A stretch of DNA of 64,000 nt from Harmonia axyridis (GCF_914767665.1 NC_059501.1:53382798-53446797), one strand, 5' to 3'. Counted from the stretch's first letter, positions 41,276 to 52,659 are shown. Translations and numbers: made by a program. Notes: a model not told the origin generated them from the letters alone.

Positions 41276-42139
41276 TTACAGTTCGGTTCAATCGGCAGCA
41301 ACTCTCAGATTGCGGCAACTCTCTACGCCATAGAATAATACTTAACCTAAAACTACATATTCATGTAAACATAAAATCCACCTCTTCTTAATGATTTTGA
41401 GCGCTGATATTTCTCAATAAATAGGTCTCCGCGCTATGTATATTACAGAAATGTTAGGCAAACGCTTTTAAATTGGACAATCTTTTTCAACTCATAAAAA
41501 GAAGTGACCAACAACATAATAATAATAACCTCATTAAGATCTTCTGACTCATATCACACAACACTATTCCCGTCCATCAAAAGAGCAGTTACATTAATTT
41601 CATTGGTGAAGGAATATTGAAAAGAATAAAAACTTAAAACTCATTTTGTTTATTGTCATCGAAGCTATATGCATTTTTCAATTCCATAATAATTCGTTTC
41701 CGTTTTTTCATTATAGTTTCCTTAGTATCTCTTCTCGAAGGTCCGGTCAGCTTCTCCTCTTGCTCAGAAATAATCTGCAATAGCTTTTTTGTGCCAATCA
41801 ATGCTCTCCTGCTAATTGCTTTATATTTGGAATGTTGAGATGCACGAGGTGCCTACAGGCAGGGCCGCGGTCAGGACCGGTATACCGGACGTCTAGTGAA
41901 TGCGTGATAAGTGTTAGTTATCTCATCTTTGGTCATTCAAAACCAAACCTACAATATTCCAACAATATCCAAAAATAGGTTTTTTTTATTGAGTATTACC
42001 TATAAAGAAGGGCGCCGAAATTTTATTTTGCCGGGGCGCCAAAATGTCTGGCGCCTACAGGGAGGACAAATGCAGTGTAGCAACCGATCTTCCTATTCTT
42101 CCGGACGGCAGACTTTGACAATGTTTAGCGAAGATAATT
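41276..42139. other. non-coding region, possible Harbinger-related remnants
   Basis: No clear gene. On the minus strand 41640-41835 reads open with a basic peptide (KETIMKKRKRIIMELKNAYS) that I cannot place. At 41871-42045 GC-rich blocks CAGGGCCGCGGTCAGG and GGCGCCAAAATGTCTGGCGCC lie between two copies of GCCTACAG, a possible decayed hAT MITE. Confidence 0.35.
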
Positions 42140-42370
42140 TCATTCTTCGCTAAATTTGAAAGAATTCAGTTTATTTGTTATACCAGCAATGTTGCTATTG
42201 ATTGACAGGTTGTCCAGCATTCGTTCTATTTCATCGCAGTCCTCGTCAAATGTTCTTGCGGCTTCGGCTCTTCTAGCTCTATCTTCCCTGCGTTTTCTCA
42301 TTTCCAGAACAAATGTTCTTCTCAGATTTTCATATCTCATTTCTTGCCTACTTGGCGCTTTGCCATGCAC
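42140..42370 (-). CDS. unidentified Arg/Glu-rich coiled-coil peptide, fragment
   Basis: 77 residues: YENLRRTFVLEMRKRREDRA, then RRAEAARTFDEDCDEIERML. The charged helical composition suggests a coiled coil. It lies between Harbinger-type remnants, so it may come from the accessory DNA-binding protein of such an element, but there is no motif to prove it. Confidence 0.3.
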   Translation of the reverse strand: MHGKAPSRQEMRYENLRRTFVLEMRKRREDRARRAEAARTFDEDCDEIERMLDNLSINSNIAGITNKLNSFKFSEE

Positions 42371-42776
42371 GACACACGTCGGACTACAAACATAGACAGT
42401 TCCACATCATCCAATAGATCCATTAATAACAATTGTACTACTTTTAATCAACTAAAGGTAATAATACGATATAATACTAAGGCAAGCTCTTTCATCATAA
42501 ATAAAAAAAATCCACTTGTTCGTTAATTGCTATTTTCATCGCTATTAAATAAACCAACTACTTGTGGTTCTGCACTAGATAGTTGTGATGGTATATATCG
42601 AGAGTTTGTATTTGTAGTATCCGAGGTATACTTGTTTCTTCAGTATTTTATTAGAAGTTCCATATGGCTGGTCTTTTCTCTACTTCATCGATAAACAAGT
42701 CGATGTTGAAATCGTCATCCATTTTGCAACTTCGTACGTCTAATCGCCTGTAATCGCGCTATTCAACTGAACAGGT

Positions 42777-42985
42777 CTATGCAAGATTGTTGTACTTCGT
42801 TAGGCGCGACGTCGCGGACATTACGCGCGAATCAAGATACTGGCGACAGAGCAAAGACCATCGCTGGCGATCGCCAGTATACGCGCGATGTCGCGCGACC
42901 ATATACACATTTGTATATGATTCCTCTGTATCTTTAGTCGCGCGGTTTGTGGATCGCACGTTTACGAGCGACCATCTGAACTTAG
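42777..42985. mobile_element. CpG-rich palindromic segment, Harbinger-type terminal region
   Basis: Rich in self-complementary CpG words: GCGCGACGTCGCGG, CTGGCGATCGCCAG, CGCGCGATGTCGCGCG. On the minus strand it starts GGCTAAGTTCAGATGGTCGC, a start I associate with Harbinger MITEs. It directly abuts the 3' end of the Harbinger transposase remnant, so it may be that element's own terminal region. Confidence 0.6.
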
Positions 42986-43245
42986 CCTAAGAAATAATAG
43001 TACTCGCTTTGAAGATTGCGAATTATAATGGAACTCAATCTCTGACCTGCTGCCAATTCTGGATTTATCTTTTGTATATTTTGTTCTTTCCTATCCCTAC
43101 TTTCGATGAGGTCATATATTCCCAAATCAGCCTGTGATATGTCATTGTTTTCTGGTTCAGGTACATTGTGTTCAATACAAAGATTATGGAGCACTACACA
43201 AGCATTGACAATTTTACTTGCCGTACACTTGGTGACACTCATCAA
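42986..43245 (-). pseudogene. PIF/Harbinger transposase C-terminus
   Basis: 87 residues: KIVNACVVLHNLCIEHNVPE is the conserved end of the DDE_4/HARBI1 nuclease domain, followed by the variable tail. The catalytic residues are upstream and missing, because the sequence to the right is pogo. Confidence 0.75.
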
Positions 43246-43911
43246 TTGACCCTGCTGGAGCCCCGTCTAATAGCTCGGCCTTCATATTTTTCCTTGGAAA
43301 TACGAACAACGGAGGAACGAAGCCTCCAGCAGCATTCATACATGTAACTACAGTTATTAGTGCTCCTCTTTCTGCAGAAGTCACTGCCCCCACTTGTTTT
43401 CTCCTTTCAAAGGGATGATTCTGACAATCTTAGATTGCACTGTGGTGATATCAGTTTTGTCCACATTATACACTCTAAGGGGGTTAAAATTAATATTCTC
43501 CATAGCGGGTTCTAGAAGATCAAAAAAAGATTTATATTTTCTGGCGTGAAACCTTTTATTCTATTCTTTGAAATTCCTTGGGGTTTTCTCAAAGATAGAT
43601 TGGGATGATGTTTGAAAAAATTCCTAAGCCATTTTTTCCCAGCATTCGCGTCCTAAACCGTAATATGTTCTGTCCATTTCCAAACAGTGTTGTACCAAGT
43701 CTTCCTACATTTCAGACTTTAAAACTTTTCGACCTATTTGTAGTGTGCATTGTTCTTGGCCACGTTTGATATATAGTTCAAGAGTTGAATTTGGAACGCT
43801 GAAGTTCTTTGACGCCTTTAAATAACCCATTTGTGTACTTTTAACAGCTTAAATAGCATTTTTAATACTTTCTGGATTCCATTTTTCATGTGCGACTCTT
43901 TTCTTAGGCAT
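43246..43911 (-). pseudogene. pogo transposase N-terminal half, decayed
   Basis: ATG at 43911: MPKKRVAHEKWNPESIKNAI, stop, AVKSTQMGYLKASKNFSVPN is the HTH_psq domain. Later come NINLFFDLLEPAMENINFNP and RVYNVDKTDITTVQSK (the first catalytic Asp kept; family DETG reads DKTD), and SAERGALITVVTCMNAAGGF through FVFPRKNMKAELLDGAPAGS. At least two stops and two frameshifts. It stops before the second catalytic Asp. It is related to, but clearly different from, the pogo at 7455-9985. Confidence 0.8.
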
Positions 43912-44387
43912 TTTACTGAAAAAATGATAATAAAAAAATATTAAACAGGGTTTAAAACCGTACATGTAATTCGGCTCCTAATTTTGGATATCCAATTTTA
44001 GGAAGCTTCTCCTATCCAAAATCAGGCAACCACTAGACTAGTTAGGTGATTAAAATCAAAATGTCCATAAGACTAATTCTTATTTCAAATACATTGGCTT
44101 ATTCTATCACTATTCTAATACATCCTCGTAAACTTACACTATCCTACGCTAAGTACTTTTTATAACAGTTTACACGAGGTGAAACAAAAAACTCGTTGTT
44201 ATAAATAAACAAATAATATTATTGTGCCACCTAGTATTGAACAGTCGAACTATGTGCTTCAGACGGGATCATTTTATGTTGGGGGATGCTTCGTTCTGGG
44301 GATTCAATCAAAGAAAACTGTAAACGGATATTGAGATAATGCAGTATCCAAAATTCGGCAACTATCCAAAATTAGGATACTTTCCTC
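43246..44387 (-). mobile_element. pogo element, second copy, 3'-truncated, inserted in piggyBac
   Basis: Its 5' terminus is at 44387 (minus-strand GAGGAAAGTATCC, preceded by TA at 44388-44389), very like the first pogo's TA|GAGGAGAAGG. Subterminal words CCTAATTTTGGATA recur at 43978-44032 and 44345-44385, including the near-palindrome TCCTAATTTTGGAT-ATCCAATTTTAGGA. It is cut at 43246, where Harbinger sequence begins. Confidence 0.75.
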
Positions 44388-44389
44388 TA

Positions 44390-45190
44390 CACTGTTTACA
44401 CTCATGTTTGCCACAGTAAGGAACCATCGACTCATCAACGCTTAGAATTTCTGAATGCGGTGCAGGTTTCAGGGAATTCTGATTCACAAGATTGAAGAAA
44501 GGTCTGAGTTTCGCGAAACGATCACCTTTATCTAAGAAATCATTATCACAACATTGTAAGTTACTCATAATAAATTCAAATTTATCCCTGGATAAAGCGT
44601 TTACTACCAGGTTGTTATGAGAATCTCTAGAATTTTCCCAATACATTCTACGTCTGGGTTGAGAAATATATTCACTCAAAAGAAGAATTCCGAAACATGA
44701 TTTTATTTCACACCGGGTAATGCTGCCATTTCTATTTCTTTTGGCCGCGTACATGTTAGCATAGTATATTCCTTATACTATGATGTTAGTGTATCCAATG
44801 AACATGTCAACCAATTCTTCATTGAAAAAGCATTCAAATAATTCCAGTGGGGCTGAATGGTTTACTGCTGAAGACATTTTCGGCCATTCAACAGTTTCAG
44901 TTGAAAGGTCCACGTTTTTCCATTCGCGATTTTTCTATTTTTCTTGGGAATAATTTGTAAAAATTTTAGTGGAATATTATCTTCCCCATCATCCGAATCT
45001 GAATTCATTGCCTTCAATTCCGCCTTTGCCAAAATTCGACAACCTGGAAGGTTGTCAATTGAAACTATATTTTCGTCGCCAGAATCTTCATCGGTCAGGT
45101 CATTATTACAGTTCGGAGCCGGAAGTATGTTAACATCTTCAAGAGCAGATAGAACATCATCTTGTGCGCAGTATCATTTTATGGGTTGAA
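44390..45190 (-). pseudogene. piggyBac transposase, second copy, N-terminal half
   Basis: The acidic N-terminus lies at about 44950-45180 (LTDEDSGDENIVSIDNLPGC). The catalytic-domain start, with stops between, lies at 44390-44754: LSRDKFEFIMSNLQCCDND, DKGDRFAKLRPFFNLVN, LSVDESMVPYCGKHECKQC, where the first catalytic Asp is seen. It ends at KQC because the pogo element is inserted at a TA there; the rest is missing. This is a different subfamily from the copy at 1-1741, by sequence. Confidence 0.82.
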
Positions 45191-46107
45191 ATACTAAATA
45201 TTCATTAGCTTTAAACCATTTATTTTTCCATATTAGGTACATACATGCATGCAGCAGAAAAAAACCGTTACATTCTTCTTTCGAGTGGGAGAATCACTCT
45301 AGTACATGTCATGTGTCACAAAAACCATAGGGTAATATCATAGAACAATATATATACGTTTCTTTATTTCAGCGAAGTTTCAACACATCATAAGTGTTAC
45401 GCCGAAATTCAATACTCATATTCCTATCTTCCTTTCAAAAGGACAGCCATGTTCAACCATGTGTTTATAGGTTATTCTTCTTCTTCTTCTTTCTCAAACA
45501 GACTGATCTACAATCAGTATATGCCCCTGACTGAAGGCGTCTGAGTATGGGCTCAGCCTCATAGACTATGTACCCAATCTCCGTGGCAACAAGTTAGGTT
45601 TCGATCCTGGGTCCTGGGGCATCAGGAGTCTTGGATTCCAATCCCAGGATTGTTTAGCTGGGAATTTTACTTATAAGATTGTGGTATAACAGTTCTATCT
45701 TTAACTCTATGTTACTGTATCTGCAAGCGGTGGGGTAAAAGGGAAAAAATAGGGTGATGGGTAAGCGACATGGGTCAAAAACAGAGGTATTAATCTAAGC
45801 TGATTAAGCATGCTCACTACAGCGCTATTCTACATTTAACAAGAAACTCTATCAATAGGTCCAGCACATCAAGTCTATCACTGAAAATAGCCTCATATAT
45901 ATTAATTGGCAAAGGAAACCTATGCGAGGAAAGTGCAGCATATAGTTCAGCGCTGGCGCTGAAATTCTCTGAACAACCGAAGAAAACGTGGACAATGTCG
46001 TGATAGGTTTATTATAAATTATGAATGACAACTGGTACTTTGATTGGCAATTTGATTGGCTTTTACTTATTTTATTTATTATATTATTGGATAGATAAAG
46101 AAAGAAT
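45191..46107. other. mostly non-coding region
   Basis: A (TTC)n run lies at 45477-45495. A 108-residue open frame on the minus strand (45852-46178) has no recognisable motif and lies where a LINE ORF2 would start. I see no supported gene. Confidence 0.4.
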
Positions 46108-47545
46108 TCAATTGGAGCCTGGAGGGAAGGCCTCCATGCTCCAATCAAATGTTTCCATGCTAAAGGAGTTATTATCATTATCTGTTCTATCTCTATTTGG
46201 AGATTCTTTGTCGTTAGGCGATGTAGGTAATCGTGTCTGCAGAATAGACTCAGTTATAATGATTTTTTGTGGAGGGTGTGTATTAGAAGTGGTTGAAATT
46301 AAACAATTTGTATCATTGGGGGTATATGTGATGAGAGCCTGTGCATGTGCTTGTCTGTCATACCCAAGTGATTTTTCTCTCCTCTTTAATGGGGAGGGTT
46401 TGCTGGTTAATCGAGAGACATATGAAGGTTTACGGGGTTGAAAATTATGAGTGGGAGTAGGATTATGATGAGTTGGAGTAGGATTGTTTTGAGAATTTGG
46501 GGCTAGTGGTGCAGGAAATTCTGATGGTAATGGAGCTGATCCTCTGCGTGTAGCTGTATTGGCTTCATATAAGGAAAGGTTGTGAATTGCCATAAGTTCT
46601 CTAATTCTTACTTGTCTAAGATATTATGGACAAGATCTGTCACTAGCCAGATGGGAACCTTTACAAAATACACAGCTTGGAGAATTGTTACAATTAGATA
46701 TTGGATCATGAGAATCTCCGCATGTTGCACACCTAAAATTTCCTCTGCACTGTGCCTGAATATGGCCATAGCGAAGACACTTGCGACATTGTATGACTGG
46801 AGGAATACAATGATACCTCTGTTCGAATGCTAAACAGCTCAAAATATTTGGGAAGAGAGGTGCCTTGAAAAGTGATAAGACATGTTCCAGAAGGTACTTG
46901 TGTTGGTACGTCATTATTTCTTATAGTTCGTTTGAACCTACGGACTCTAAGTACAGAAGTGCTAGGGGACATTCCCACACCATACTGTATAATATCCTCA
47001 TCTGTGATATCAGAACCAATATCCCTCACTATACCCATAGATGTAACCATTCGAGCTGGAATGTATACTTCATAATTATCTGCCGGAAGGGTATTATTGT
47101 TAACAAACCAGTTAGCCTGTTCACCAGTAGCAAAGTAGACACCAGTACGCTTTAAACCCTTTCTACAGATATTTTTTATGGCAAGGTTATTATTATAATA
47201 CGTTTGGTGTAACAATTTGCCAATGTTCATGGGGTTGAGATTACCTATGTTTTGTGAAATAGATTCAATTATAACACAAAATGGACCTCTATCTGAGGCA
47301 TTGTAACTAAACAACCTCCTAGGACTTACTGAATTGACATTATTATTTGCATTAGATAAAATCTGTGAAAGATTATCAATTTGATCAGCTAGTTCACCAT
47401 CATGGGTGTCAATAGCTGTCTGTCTCAGTGCTGCAATTTCCTCATTCAGGAGATTAAGATTTTTTTTATTGGGGATTCAATATTATTAAGAGCATTTGAT
47501 GCTCTTGGGGATAATAAAGACGAGACCCGGGGGTGACCCCCGGGA
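46108..47545 (-). pseudogene. LINE ORF1 (gag-like, three CCHC knuckles), frameshifted
   Basis: N-terminal coiled coil (about 47340-47470: LLNEEIAALRQTAIDTHDGE), an RNA-recognition-like middle (46870-47314: NPMNIGKLLHQ, IPARMVTSMGIVRDI, VLRVRRFKR), then three zinc knuckles in another frame (46624-46750: CRKCLRYGHIQAQC, CATCGDSHDPISNC, CVFCKGSHLASDRSC), and a proline/serine-rich tail (46108-46593) in a third. This is the nucleic-acid-binding ORF1 of Jockey/I-type LINEs. Frame changes at about 46850 and 46610 and stops near 47480 make it a pseudogene. ORF2 is not recognised downstream. Confidence 0.8.
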
Positions 47546-48029
47546 CTCTCAATGGACATTTTAGCCCTAGATGTGCCAGGTCAGTTAATAGCGTGAAAGC
47601 AAAAACAAAATTCAAATATTATAACCAGCCTAAATTATGTAAAGACACTCACCAGGATCTTCACAGACCACAATTAAATGAAAAGGATTGTTGGGAAAAT
47701 CACCGGCGCAAAATCTTCCTTAAATTCGATAGAATTCAATTTTAGGTTGTGTTTATAGGTTATAATGTTTTCAAATTGATTTGTTTGTATTCCCCAAAGC
47801 TTCGGTAATGCAAATTAGCATGTACCTAATTTCATATAGTAATGAAATATAAAATAAATCCCACTTTGTCAATTTTAGGCCTTGGGCATACTGCATATGA
47901 ATCCCCTGGTTTCAAAACCCGACAAATCCGTTTAGGTCCAATGTGGGGAAATCGCAAAAAACTGTTCCGTTATGTTGAAACTTTTCATTTTTATTTTCTA
48001 AAAGACAAAAATTCATATCAGAATTTTAG
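47546..48029. other. non-coding spacer
   Basis: No gene or repeat recognised. Confidence 0.4.
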
Positions 48030-48720
48030 TAGACCGAAATATATTAATTATTCAGAACTGAATAATTCCCTAAGTAACTGCATTTTTTTCTTCTCTCTTT
48101 GTTTTTTCTTTTCATTTTATTTTCATGTGCAGTTCGGAATACTTCTGCCAAAGAGAGGTGCTTTCTTTTTTCTCCTTTTATATTAATGTTACAGGTTCTT
48201 TGGTCTAGACTTCCTGTTCTATGCTGTCATCTATCTTCGCTATTTTGTTCAGTTCTTCTTCGAACTCTATATCGATTCTCTGGCTGCCACTCTTATTGTT
48301 ATTAGCAATTGCTTTTTTCTTGCGTTTTAATACTGTTTCAAAACGATTTTCAACTTGCTGTGCAGTTCCGTTAACTTTTTGGTTCACATCATTAGTGATA
48401 TGTCCCCACATTTTCTTTTTTGTTCTAAATTTTTTCATAGGACCTACTTCTCCTATGTACTCAGAGTATTCATCTAAAATTATCCGCGTCATATTATCTG
48501 TCCACTCAAAGAAATCTTTTCCGTCCACATCCTGCGCACCAATATTTTCCTCTCTAGGTAATATGTTGTACTTGAATGAAGTTTCTTTATCCAGGTGAGC
48601 TATTTCATCTTTCCCTTGAATAGTAATTGTATTATGAAAACTGACATATTGTTTGAATATTGAGAAAACCTACCTTCATCGCTGATAACGCACAAAATAT
48701 CCCCGTTTTCATTTCTCGTA
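48030..48720 (-). CDS. Myb/SANT-like DNA-binding protein, probably TE-encoded, spliced
   Basis: The last exon (48205 to about 48660) holds a trihelix Myb/SANT-like domain: FFEWTDNMTRIILDEYSEYI, then RTKKKMWGHITNDVN and TAQQVENRFETVLKRKKKA, with the tryptophans of such folds, and an acidic tail EEELNKIAKIDDSIEQEV. Upstream the frame stays open to an acceptor-like site (CAG at about 48640), and a donor-like AAG|GTAGG at about 48672 suggests a short preceding exon (NENGDILCVISDE). Stop at 48205; 3' UTR to 48030. The 3' end is repeated inverted at 62656-62895, so this is a multicopy gene, most likely the DNA-binding partner of a transposon. Target unknown. Confidence 0.7.
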
Positions 48721-48984
48721 ATTTGTTATTTTAATCGTGAATGAACTCTTTGAATGTAACATTCATAATTGAATAATATTCGTGTTACTTTGAAAAGCAA
48801 TTCTAATTTCAAATTCAAATCTAGTCGAATGACAGCATATGACCACACACACTTTGCATAAGCATTGTGCCAGTGCAGTGCCACAGAAGTTCGCATTACC
48901 TGAATGTTTCTAGTTCGAATCAGAGGAGTGCTAAAACGCTCCAGCACCGAGCGAGTGCTGTTCAGTCGAATGCGCTATAAGTTT
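48721..48984. other. upstream region of the SANT gene
   Basis: Non-coding. The GC-richer stretch 48860-48960 (GAGTGCTAAAACGCTCCAGC, ACCGAGCGAGTGCTG) might be promoter, but nothing decides it. Confidence 0.35.
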
Positions 48985-49262
48985 CATTAGTGTGAGCCAT
49001 TTTTATACATCCTTCATTGTCTTCATAAACAATAATTGGAAATACAGGCTTAATAATTTCCTCTAACAACTTATTAGCAAAAAGACACTCAGACATACTA
49101 GATGACAAAGCTAAAAATTCTGCCTTGCTACTTGACAAAGCTACTATTGATTGTTTCTTGGAATACCAGCTTACGACATTGCTATTTATTAGATTAATAA
49201 AGCCACTAATACTTTTCCTATTGATATGATTGGAAGTGAAATTATTATGAATTTAGGGCTTG
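48985..49262 (-). pseudogene. copia RNase H fragment
   Basis: Reads SISGFINLINSNVVSWYSKK, QSIVALSSSKAEFLALSSSM (catalytic Glu), then EEIIKPVFPIIVYEDNEGCI (third Asp). This is Ty1/copia RNase H, open but without start or stop. To its right a PPT-like TTAAGTGAGGAGG and a possible LTR start TGTAAGGATTATAC (49425 leftward) suggest an LTR piece at 49270-49425. Different from the copia elements at 18574 and 59542. Confidence 0.75.
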
Positions 49263-49453
49263 ATGTAATTATTAAACTGGAATTAACTCAGAACACATTT
49301 ACTGAAGATAGCGGTAATAACATTAACCAAGAATCGTTGACAACAATGACATCATCTGTATCTGTCTACACATTGACATATGACAGTAGACCATAGAACA
49401 CTGTATAATCCTTACACCTCCTCACTTAAGAAATTACTAAAATTAATACGAAA

Positions 49454-49681
49454 CTACATATAAAAGGGAGTTGGAGTTTGTTGTGGGCTTGCTAATTGGA
49501 AAGAATTTGTGTTTTGAATGAATGTATTGAGTTCAGATCTTTCTCCAGAAAATGGCTTTATGAATTTGAATAAAAGGACAGTTGGAAGATTTAAGTCATC
49601 ACCTTCTTCTGAAATATTATCATTATTTGTTGTATAAACAGACATTTTAAAGGATTTATATGAGGAATAATATGAGAACAA
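49454..49681 (-). pseudogene. gypsy-type gag N-terminus
   Basis: 76 residues: LLFKFIKPFSGERSELNTFI, then QNTNSFQLA, the first capsid motif of insect gypsy Gag, preceded by an acidic start. It ends at the left border where copia sequence begins. Fragment only. Confidence 0.6.
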
Positions 49682-49691
49682 TTATTTGAAA

Positions 49692-49925
49692 ATGGTCCGG
49701 TGAATCTTCAGATTCAGTAACACAGTGGGTTGCTTCTGCGTAGACACCCGATGGTCCGGTGTATCTTCAGACCCAGTAACAGAAGTGGAGTAGTAGGGTG
49801 GTTTTGGAGGTTTGCGTAGAGGGTACGATCTATGAACAGCTGTGCTGAAGTGGAGGAATCCTGGTCCAATGCTCTGTTCGTTGACTCCCTATGGTCCGGT
49901 GAATCGACTGATCCAGTTACACAGA
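49692..49925. repeat. three dispersed ATGGTCCGGTGAATC units
   Basis: ATGGTCCGGTGAATCTTCAG (49692), ATGGTCCGGTGTATCTTCAG (49751) and ATGGTCCGGTGAATCGACTG (49890), each followed by a YCAGTWACACAG-like block. They are spaced 59 and about 139 bp, upstream of the gag start, and are probably leader or LTR repeats. Confidence 0.7.
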
Positions 49926-50410
49926 TGGTCAGATGTTGTCCTCTCACCTAGGCTTCGTCACACTTTGGAGATATGTAGTTATTTCCGAAATTGAAGTGGC
50001 TATCCCAACGATTTGTTACCAAATTTCCTGTTGTATTCCTCTTTGGATTAATGCACGATATGAAGGAAAGAATAGAAGGATTACTGTCACCAGGGCAGCT
50101 TTATGAAGGAAAGCTCCGTAAAACAAGAGTCGTTTCAGTTCGTCCTCCACTTTAGACTTCATAGCAAATGGTAATGGTCAGGCTCTGAAAAATTTAGGCA
50201 CAACATTATCGTTCTTTAACTTTAATTTTGCTTCACCTTTAGTTAAGGTCCCTAAGCCAGGGGAAAATACAGCAGAATCTTTCTGTTTCAGATTATTCAC
50301 CAAAAAATCAGTGTCTCAACTATTCAATTGTTATTAATTTTCCGAAAATCCCATTAAAAATTTCAATAAAAAATCCCCACCTAAAATTGGTGGTCCCCCA
50401 TTATCTATTA
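49926..50410 (-). pseudogene. gypsy protease end and RT start, decayed
   Basis: Minus strand: PPILGGDFLLKFLMGFSE (protease end; about 50340-50400), stops, then FSPGLGTLTKGEAKLKLKND, then FFRARPLPFAMKSKVEDELK (RT N-terminal block; about 50130-50270), with a stop in place of the second R of the RARPLP motif. RT motifs beyond are absent. Confidence 0.7.
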
Positions 50411-50742
50411 CAAACGTAAATGACCGATCAAGTCCTCTGTATCACTCATCCTCGTCGCCACTGTTACTACCTTGCTTGTAGAACAAATTATTTTTTTATG
50501 AGTTCAATATTTGTGAACTGCAGTATTTAATAAGACACAAGTATCCATTTATTTAAGCGTTTAATTTGAAACTGAACTTCTTACTCTCTACATCTGAATT
50601 TTATCTCCCAACATGTGTTACCACTTACATTCAAAAAATAGCATAACAATAAGGACTTTATGAGATGAAAGTTTGTACACTCATTCCATCAAATTTGAAT
50701 GCACTAACTGTTTCTTTTGCATTCATCTTATAAACAACCTTT
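50411..50742. other. non-coding spacer
   Basis: No gene seen. Confidence 0.4.
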
Positions 50743-51116
50743 TTAACCCATTGATGCCAGAGTAATTTTTTTTTGTGAAATACAGTCGAACCTGGATAAG
50801 GGAGAGTTCAAGGGACCGCAAGGTTTGTTTCGCTTATGGAGGTTTCTCACTAACCCGAGTTTCTAGCTAATGAAGGTTTCTAAGTTACCATTATCACTCA
50901 TAGAGGTTGAATAAAAAAATGTAAAACATGTATGTATGTACATATGTGTAATATATTTCATTCTACTTACAAATAGGAAAAAAATCTCACACATTTATTC
51001 AAAGAAATCTTTAATTTTCTTCTTACAAATACATAGTAAATAATGAATCTTACACATCTTTTAAAAAAAAATCTGTTGTTTTTTCTTACAAATAAAAAAT
51101 AATGAACCTCGCACAT

Positions 51117-52659
51117 CTATTTAAAAAAATCTGTTATTTTCTTCTGTTTTTCCGTATTCAAATTGTGAACATGCTTTTCTAATTCGTGAATATTATCGAA
51201 TATTGTTTTATCAACAACCGCAGAGTATTCAAAAAATTTGTGTATATTCTCCAGTGCAATTAAAATTTCTTGCTTCTTTGGAATGTTTTTTACTTCTGTA
51301 TCCAAAGTCTGCAATTGGTCGGCTTCATCTTCACTGTCATTTCCGTCAGTACACGTTGTAGCGAAATTGTGCACGATATCGTCATCGGTAAATTCTCCAG
51401 CGGTAGCCAGGAGGTCGTCAACTTGTACAAAGTCTTCAAAGGTTGGCGTTAACACATCACCAGTATATTCGTGACACACAAGCTTGGCCCAATCATCATT
51501 GCTAGGTCCAGCTTCAACTTCATTATCCTCAGGTATAAATTCCTGTTTATCTGTGCTGATACAAAATCCAGCCTTCTTGAAACAGTTCTTGACAGTAACG
51601 TCACTTACTTTGTACCATGCTTTCCTTGCAAATTTCATGGCTAGGAGTACGTCAATATCATGGTTATTGCTTGCTTCGAGACACGTAAGGGTGTGTTGAA
51701 CAACTTCTCTGCGGTAAAAGCGTTTGAATGTGTGAATGATACCTTGATCTAAAGGTTGAAGTTGACTGGTGGTGTTGGCAGGCAAAAACATGACTTTTAC
51801 GTTTTCGAATGTTGGTAAGTCATTGTGGGCAGCACAGTTGTCAATGAAAAGCAGGATTTTTTTTGTTTTTCATCATCATTTTCTTGTCGACGTTTTTCAA
51901 CCAATCCTTGAATAATATCTTGGTCATCCAAGCTTTTGTGTTACTTGCATAATCAACAGGTAAAGTCTTGACACCTTTGAAACATCTAGGTCGTTTTGAT
52001 TTCCCTATCATTAAAAGAGGTAGCTTATCAGTACCGGTCATGTTAACGCATTGAAGAATAGTAAGACGTTCCTTACTTTGTTTACCTCCATGACATTTTT
52101 CGCCCTTAAATGTGAATGTTTTATCAGGAAGACACTTGAAGAATAGAGCTGTCTCATCCGCATTGTAAATGTCGTTTGGATCATACCCCTTCAAGAGACT
52201 TGGCAGTTCTTCAGTCCATCGGTTACACACGCTTTGGTCTACAGATCTACTTTCTCCAGCGGCTTTTTTGAAAGCTATATCATGACGTCTTTTAAAACCT
52301 TCTAACCAGCCATTACTAGCCGAAAAGTTCTGATATCCCAATCTTGTGGCAAAGTCTTTAGATTTTTGTTTCAACAGGGGTCCATCTATGGGGATGTTCT
52401 TGTTAAGGGTTTGTTTGATCCATTCTAAAAGGCAGTTTTCAATGTCGGGGAACTCGGAATGTCGACTCCTCTTAATATTTCCGTGTCCTTCAGAGCACTG
52501 AGACTTTATAGAGTCTCTTGACTTGATAATTTTATAATAGGTTGATTCTGGTAGACCAAACTCACTCTGAATTTCATTACGCGATTTTCCACACTCAAAC
52601 GCATTCACGATCTTAAGTTTTTCACTCAGAGATAAAACTCGGATTTTTCTTTTAGACAT
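51117..52659 (-). pseudogene. Tigger transposase, one frameshift in an A8 run
   Basis: ATG at 52659 (MSKRKIRVLSLSEKLKIVNA). Order: HTH_psq (about 1-55), CENP-B-type HTH (LLEWIKQTLNKNIPIDGPLL, WLEGFKRRHDI), then DDE_1 with IYNADETALFF (Asp 1), LLFIDNCAAHND (Asp 2) and LQPLDQGIIHTFKRFYRR (Asp 3), followed by an acidic C-terminal tail ending KKITDFFK. The frame changes once, inside a run of eight A (minus strand, about 51861-51868), just before Asp 2. Everything else is open, with all catalytic residues. The shift could be a real mutation or an indel error in a homopolymer. Confidence 0.92.

Noticed and set aside
41862..42060. Possible hAT MITE between two GCCTACAG copies
   Set aside because: The inner ends (GCAGGGCC and TGTCTGGC) do not form a convincing inverted repeat, so the duplication may be chance.
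45852..46178. 108-residue minus-strand ORF after LINE ORF1, possible ORF2 start
   Set aside because: No endonuclease or RT motif in any frame that I could read; left as unassigned.
46025..46441. 138-residue plus-strand ORF with hydrophobic stretches
   Set aside because: Opposite strand of the LINE ORF1 tail; no independent support.
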